NCBI GenBank assembly: GCA_028702895.1
Contig: JAQVNZ010000035.1
Location: 1-7,803, forward strand
Length of the DNA: 7,803 bases
Source: Candidatus Iainarchaeum sp.
GTDB lineage: Archaea; Iainarchaeota; Iainarchaeia; Iainarchaeales; JAAZKV01
Direction of reading: 5' to 3'
Part shown: one piece after another, positions 6,378 to 7,803 of the stretch
Numbering within the stretch: the first letter of the stretch is position 1
Layout of the letters: every line of letters starts with the position of its first letter
The notes under the pieces: generated by a model
Seen by the model: only the letters and a program-made list of their open reading frames with translations
Database searches by the model: none
What the model was told of the DNA's origin: nothing
Translations under genes and position numbers: made by a program

Positions 6378-6418
6378 AAGCACCAATAAAATTACTATTA
6401 ACAACTATAAAAAACTAA

Positions 6419-6427
6419 CTTTTAAAT
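6419..6427 (-). promoter_or_regulatory. Probable TATA box for the minus-strand coiled-coil gene
   Basis: Read on the minus strand the bases are ATTTAAAAG, 42-50 bases before ATG 6377. A start of transcription about 25 bases downstream would leave a short leader just long enough to carry GGTG at 6384-6381. Confidence 0.5.
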
Positions 6428-6526
6428 AATAAACTCAAAATACTCTAACAAAAATATAATAAAAAAAATAATAAAATACTATATCCCAAAAAAACGGTCT
6501 TAGAAAAACATATATAACTGAAATAC

Positions 6527-6535
6527 TTTATATTA
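6527..6535 (+). promoter_or_regulatory. Candidate TATA box for the ATPase-like gene
   Basis: TTTATATTA lies 39-47 bases before ATG 6574; CATATATAA at 6509-6517 is a second candidate further upstream. Together with the minus-strand box at 6419-6427, this makes the 196-bp region 6378-6573 a divergent promoter region. Nothing else is recognisable in it beyond A-rich sequence. Confidence 0.4.
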
Positions 6536-6573
6536 ATTAATACAAAAATAATTATTTAAAAAAGCGGATAAAA

Positions 6574-7803
6574 ATGGATTTAAAAATAAGTTACGGGCCC
6601 TGGGAAACTATTTTTTCAGGCAAATTATACACGCACGAAGTAGAAGTTTTAATGAATCCTGAAAAATATTTTATTACAATAATATATGATATTAAAGACG
6701 GTAGAAAAACAGGTGCGTTAATAGAAGGACATAAAGCACTTGTTGCAAAAGGACATATGGGTTCATTCATACAAACTCTACCAAAAAGGAGCATGGGAAT
6801 AACCAAGACTAATGGTGATAAAACAACTAAAATGTTTTTTATTTCTTTTAATCCAATTTATGTGGATTTCAAACAAGAGGATTTTGTTAGAAAAATAGAT
6901 AATGAAATAAAAAAGAGTTTTAGTAATATTGAGACTATAATAGACTTAGCAAAAACTTCTTCATTAATATTAAACGAAACTTCTATGTCCCCAGAAACGG
7001 AATATGCTCCAATATTAGGCGACCCTTTTATGGCAAGAAGTTTACTAAGCGGTTTAAAAAAAACTGCAATGGAATTAATTGATTTTTCAAGCGCGGGACA
7101 AATCACAAATGATAATATTATACAATTAGGATTAAATAAGAAAAGAGAAATAATAAAAGAAGAAATTAAAAATTTGTATAGAACAATTATAATTGGGAAT
7201 ACTAATATTGAAATAAATTATGCTAATTATATTCTCGCAGAAAATTTTTTATTAGAAAAACAAAGCACTATAATATTTGATTCCACTAATTATTTTGAAG
7301 GATTAGAAAAATCTTCAAAAAATGATAGAATATTAAAAGAAGAACTTGTAGCATATGAACCCGCGGGTTTTCCAGTAAAAAAATTTAAGGCAAAGGATAA
7401 TATTAAACTTAGTTTTGATTCAATAAATTTTGAAATAATTTTTGATTTATTAAAAATAAAAGACAATGATTTAAAAAAAATAATAAGTAATTATAATGGA
7501 TTATATTCTACCCCCCAAGAATTAATTGACCAAATATCAACAATACAAGAATTAAGCGAATATAAGAAATTAAAATTAGAGCGAATAATAAGAATAATTG
7601 ATAAAACATATGAAAATTTTTTTGGGACTAATACTCAAATAAGTGAATTAACAAAAAAATGGGCAGGAAACTTAGGAAAAGCCACAATATTAAATATAAA
7701 AGAATTAACTAAAGAAGAAAAAATTATTTTTATTAACACAATATTAAAAGAATTATTAGTCGAAATAAAAAACACTAATGAAAAAAATATTATAATAATT
7801 ATC
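6574..7803 (+). CDS. HerA/VirB4-like ATPase homologue with degenerate Walker A, 3'-truncated by window
   Basis: 410 residues are visible; the gene runs off the right edge. Residues 1-150 form an N-terminal domain I do not recognise. Around 204-245 the sequence follows the FtsK-HerA/VirB4 core: hydrophobic strand TIIIG, a loop, helix ANYILAENFLLEKQ, then strand STIIFDST, the usual strand after the P-loop. The loop reads GNTNIEIN (208-215), where this fold should show GxxxxGK[ST]. A helical insertion (about 285-360) follows, then GKATILNIKELTKEEKIIFINTILKELL (split as 374-390 and on), matching the HerA-type segment before Walker B. The last residues, NEKNIIIII, look like the start of the Walker B strand, cut by the edge. 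ATG 6574 has no strong GGTG; CGGAT is 4 bases upstream. Likely an ATPase-fold protein that may not hydrolyse ATP. Fold call moderate; loss of catalysis is inference. Confidence 0.75.
   Translation, partial: MDLKISYGPWETIFSGKLYTHEVEVLMNPEKYFITIIYDIKDGRKTGALIEGHKALVAKGHMGSFIQTLPKRSMGITKTNGDKTTKMFFISFNPIYVDFKQEDFVRKIDNEIKKSFSNIETIIDLAKTSSLILNETSMSPETEYAPILGDPFMARSLLSGLKKTAMELIDFSSAGQITNDNIIQLGLNKKREIIKEEIKNLYRTIIIGNTNIEINYANYILAENFLLEKQSTIIFDSTNYFEGLEKSSKNDRILKEELVAYEPAGFPVKKFKAKDNIKLSFDSINFEIIFDLLKIKDNDLKKIISNYNGLYSTPQELIDQISTIQELSEYKKLKLERIIRIIDKTYENFFGTNTQISELTKKWAGNLGKATILNIKELTKEEKIIFINTILKELLVEIKNTNEKNIIIII

Noticed and set aside
6378..6404. N-terminal extension of the minus-strand gene from TTG 6404, giving a hydrophobic MLIVILLVL that looks like a signal peptide
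   Set aside because: The extension covers the GGTG site for ATG 6377 and would put a hydrophobic segment on an acidic, soluble-looking protein.
6214..6429. Plus-strand ORF of 71 codons
   Set aside because: Antisense to the coiled-coil gene, which has GGTG and a TATA-like box in its favour.

Overview
The window is strongly AT-rich and reads as archaeal. Start codons sit behind GGTG-type Shine-Dalgarno sites (4344-4350, 4369-4373, 6384-6381 on the minus strand), and TTTAWA/TTTATATA-like boxes lie where archaeal TATA boxes are expected. The partial gene at the right edge looks like an archaeal HerA/VirB4-type ATPase homologue. With the small, dense, hypothetical-rich layout and a very large secreted-type protein, I infer a DPANN-type archaeon (Pacearchaeota/Woesearchaeota-like). 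This is inference from style, not from a marker gene.

Layout. (1) 2-3499: 3' part of a giant cell-surface-type protein with beta-sandwich-like stretches, a Thr/Pro/Asn linker, 11-residue repeats, two glycine-zipper hydrophobic segments and a cysteine-rich module. It is interrupted by an in-frame TAA at 3497-3499, after which the same frame stays open for another 129 codons to 3889. (2) 3992-4686: two overlapping genes for small multi-pass membrane proteins. (3) 4687-4853: AT-rich spacer with a perfect 9-bp hairpin and a probable promoter. (4) 4854-5782: three tightly packed small membrane-protein genes. (5) 5783-5846: convergent terminator region. (6) 5847-6377, minus strand: acidic soluble protein with a small N-terminal helical domain, a disordered Ser/Asp/Asn linker and a C-terminal coiled coil. 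(7) 6378-6573: divergent promoter region. (8) 6574 to the right edge: a HerA/VirB4-like ATPase homologue whose Walker A lysine and serine appear to be lost.

A giant surface protein, four or five tiny polytopic membrane proteins, a coiled-coil protein and a VirB4/HerA-like protein together recall the outline of archaeal DNA-transfer or secretion machines (Ced/Ted, type IV secretion-like). I suggest a membrane-spanning surface apparatus as a hypothesis only: no individual small protein can be assigned by sequence here. Four of the small proteins appear to share a TM - short LG loop - TM - aromatic turn - TM core and may be diverged paralogues. No rRNA, tRNA, CRISPR array, integrase or transposase is visible.
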